IMG/VR virus record: IMGVR_UViG_3300045996_000607 | Span: 22,292-86,291 of that record | Direction: 5' to 3' (one strand) | Origin: a virus | DNA length: 64,000 nt | Shown here: positions 62,936-64,000 of the stretch, piece after piece | Position numbering within the stretch: the stretch's first letter is position 1 | Layout of the letters: every line of letters starts with the position of its first letter | Translations under genes and position numbers: made by a program | Notes under the pieces: generated by a model | What the model was told of the DNA's origin: nothing | The model's input: only the letters and a program-made list of their open reading frames with translations | Databases searched by the model: none

Positions 62936-64000
62936 TGGGGCGGCTGTCGCTCGGCGTCCGCCTTGGCATGGGCCCGCATGGCAACGGCTCCAGCGGCGGC
63001 ACCCCCACGCCTACGCCTACGCCCACTCCCGGCGTTGCCGCGCCAGATTATGCGACTGTCGCGAGCGCCCCAAACGTCGAAGTATTCCCGCACCTGACGA
63101 CGTTCACCGAGAGCGGTGGGCGCGTGACCGGGTTCACCGATCAGAAGGGCCTGCCCTTCACCTCGCCCGACACAAACGGCCCCGTGCTGATGACGGATCT
63201 GCTGGGCCGCAAGTTCCTTCGCTTCACAGTGTTCACCGGCATTCAGGGCGCCTGGCTGCGCAACGCCACGCTTGCGGCGCTGGACACCTATTGCGCGACA
63301 TGGATGCTCGTCGGTCGTGTCCACCTTGCCTACAAGCAGGCATTCGTCAGTCACGGCAACAACGGCGCGACGCCGGCCACGAACGGATCTGCACAGCTCG
63401 GCTGCTCGGGCGGAACCAACGTCATCCCCGGAGCTCCGATGGTCTCAGGCATGACACCGCTGATCAACACCGCTGTCGCCAACGCTGCCAAACTGGAAAC
63501 CGGCTGCCAGCTTCAGGTCATCGGCAACGCTATCATGGCGAGTGATGGTGTGGGCGGGGCGACCACCTCGGGTACGCTGCATCACTGGCTGAACAACGAG
63601 GTCGCCAGCCTTGCGATCAGCGGGCAGCGCAATGTCGGCCGCACTGGCTTTGAAGTCGGGCGGCGGGCGAATGGCTCCGGATCCACGTTCGAGTACGCCT
63701 ATCTGGACCTCTACTACCTGGCCGGCTGGACGACCGGGCAGTTCACCAATGCGAACGTGCTGGCGCAGTCAACACTGATCGCAGGCATTCTGACCAGCAA
63801 CTGGGCTATTCCGGCGATCACCGATAGCACGATCCTGGGAGGTGACAGCCGCACCGAGCAGAACCAGACCAACGGCGTGTCCATGGCGATGATGCTGACC
63901 GAGCCGGGTGGCGCAAATGCCCTCGCCACCAGTCACCGCGTGATCAATCTCGGCTATTCGGGCAAGGGATGGCAGACGCAGTACAACGCCACCGTCCGTC
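62935..64000 (+). CDS. Virion SGNH hydrolase of phage B (cut by window end)
   Basis: ATG 62935 in a TGATG overlap with portal; 355 codons visible. A short distinct N-terminus (MGRLSLGVRLGMGPHGNGSS) replaces the three repeats of the phage A protein; then the Thr-Pro linker and a domain almost identical to 21326-23374, up to and past GGDSR. Asn and Asp/His blocks lie outside the window. Confidence 0.8.
   Translation, partial: MGRLSLGVRLGMGPHGNGSSGGTPTPTPTPTPGVAAPDYATVASAPNVEVFPHLTTFTESGGRVTGFTDQKGLPFTSPDTNGPVLMTDLLGRKFLRFTVFTGIQGAWLRNATLAALDTYCATWMLVGRVHLAYKQAFVSHGNNGATPATNGSAQLGCSGGTNVIPGAPMVSGMTPLINTAVANAAKLETGCQLQVIGNAIMASDGVGGATTSGTLHHWLNNEVASLAISGQRNVGRTGFEVGRRANGSGSTFEYAYLDLYYLAGWTTGQFTNANVLAQSTLIAGILTSNWAIPAITDSTILGGDSRTEQNQTNGVSMAMMLTEPGGANALATSHRVINLGYSGKGWQTQYNATVR

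Noticed and set aside
1-64000. tRNA gene or tRNA fragment as integration target
   Set aside because: No T-loop and anticodon-stem pair was found by eye near the integrase or elsewhere; a covariance-model search of the wider region would decide it.
1-64000. Single composite phage instead of two
   Set aside because: There are two repressors, two cro genes, two initiators, two terminases and two portals in the same order, which is better explained by two genomes in tandem.

Overview
The window is GC-rich and carries almost only phage genes. They are short, packed with ATGA, GTGA or TGATG overlaps, and laid out as two related but distinct temperate podovirus-type phages lying head to tail. The most likely host is an alphaproteobacterium, perhaps of the sphingomonad group. 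That rests on base composition, the gene families and a recurring in-frame repeat, and is an inference. No tRNA, rRNA, CRISPR array, insertion sequence or clear host housekeeping gene was seen.

Phage A (left edge to about 42.06 kb). A leftward early operon (5.07 kb to beyond the left edge) encodes small proteins, a DNA methyltransferase and an HNH nuclease. The S24-type repressor (5158-5724) has operator palindromes on both sides, controlling a leftward promoter at its 3' end and the divergent repressor/Cro region. The rightward early operon (5.8-13.9 kb) holds Cro, an N6-adenine and a C5-cytosine DNA methyltransferase, RusA, a replication initiator, a primase zinc domain and a T7-gp4-like toprim-helicase in different frames, and small genes. 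A conserved non-coding early-late junction precedes terminase, portal, scaffold, a BPP-1/Gp7-type capsid protein and Bbp16-type cement. An SGNH hydrolase follows, then a second scaffold and a second, unrelated (SU10/DUF5309-type) capsid protein. Connector, collar, ejection and tailspike genes follow, then a reverse-strand O-acyltransferase and the lysis genes. Leftward genes at 38.1-42.0 kb include a QueD-like protein and a TGT/DpdA-like enzyme.

Phage B (about 42.1 kb to beyond the right edge). Its integrase and excisionase-like gene end a leftward operon (50.6 to 42.1 kb) with a Rad52/Erf-like annealing protein, a Ref-like nuclease and a Lar-type anti-restriction protein. Its own repressor/Cro switch uses a different operator. 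The rightward operon carries a DnaA-domain-IV-like protein, a DUF1064 nuclease candidate, DnaB helicase, an initiator with internal iterons, SSB and an HNH gene. Terminase, portal and an SGNH gene cut by the window edge follow.

The two phages share gene order, short linker sequences and nearly identical blocks (late-junction gene, small terminase-like gene, SGNH domain), but swap non-homologous parts in the same slots (RusA/DUF1064, T7-type helicase/DnaB). Different operators make them heteroimmune, which fits stable residence in tandem. The points most worth following are the two complete capsid gene sets in phage A and the QueD plus TGT/DpdA-like pair at the phage A/B junction.
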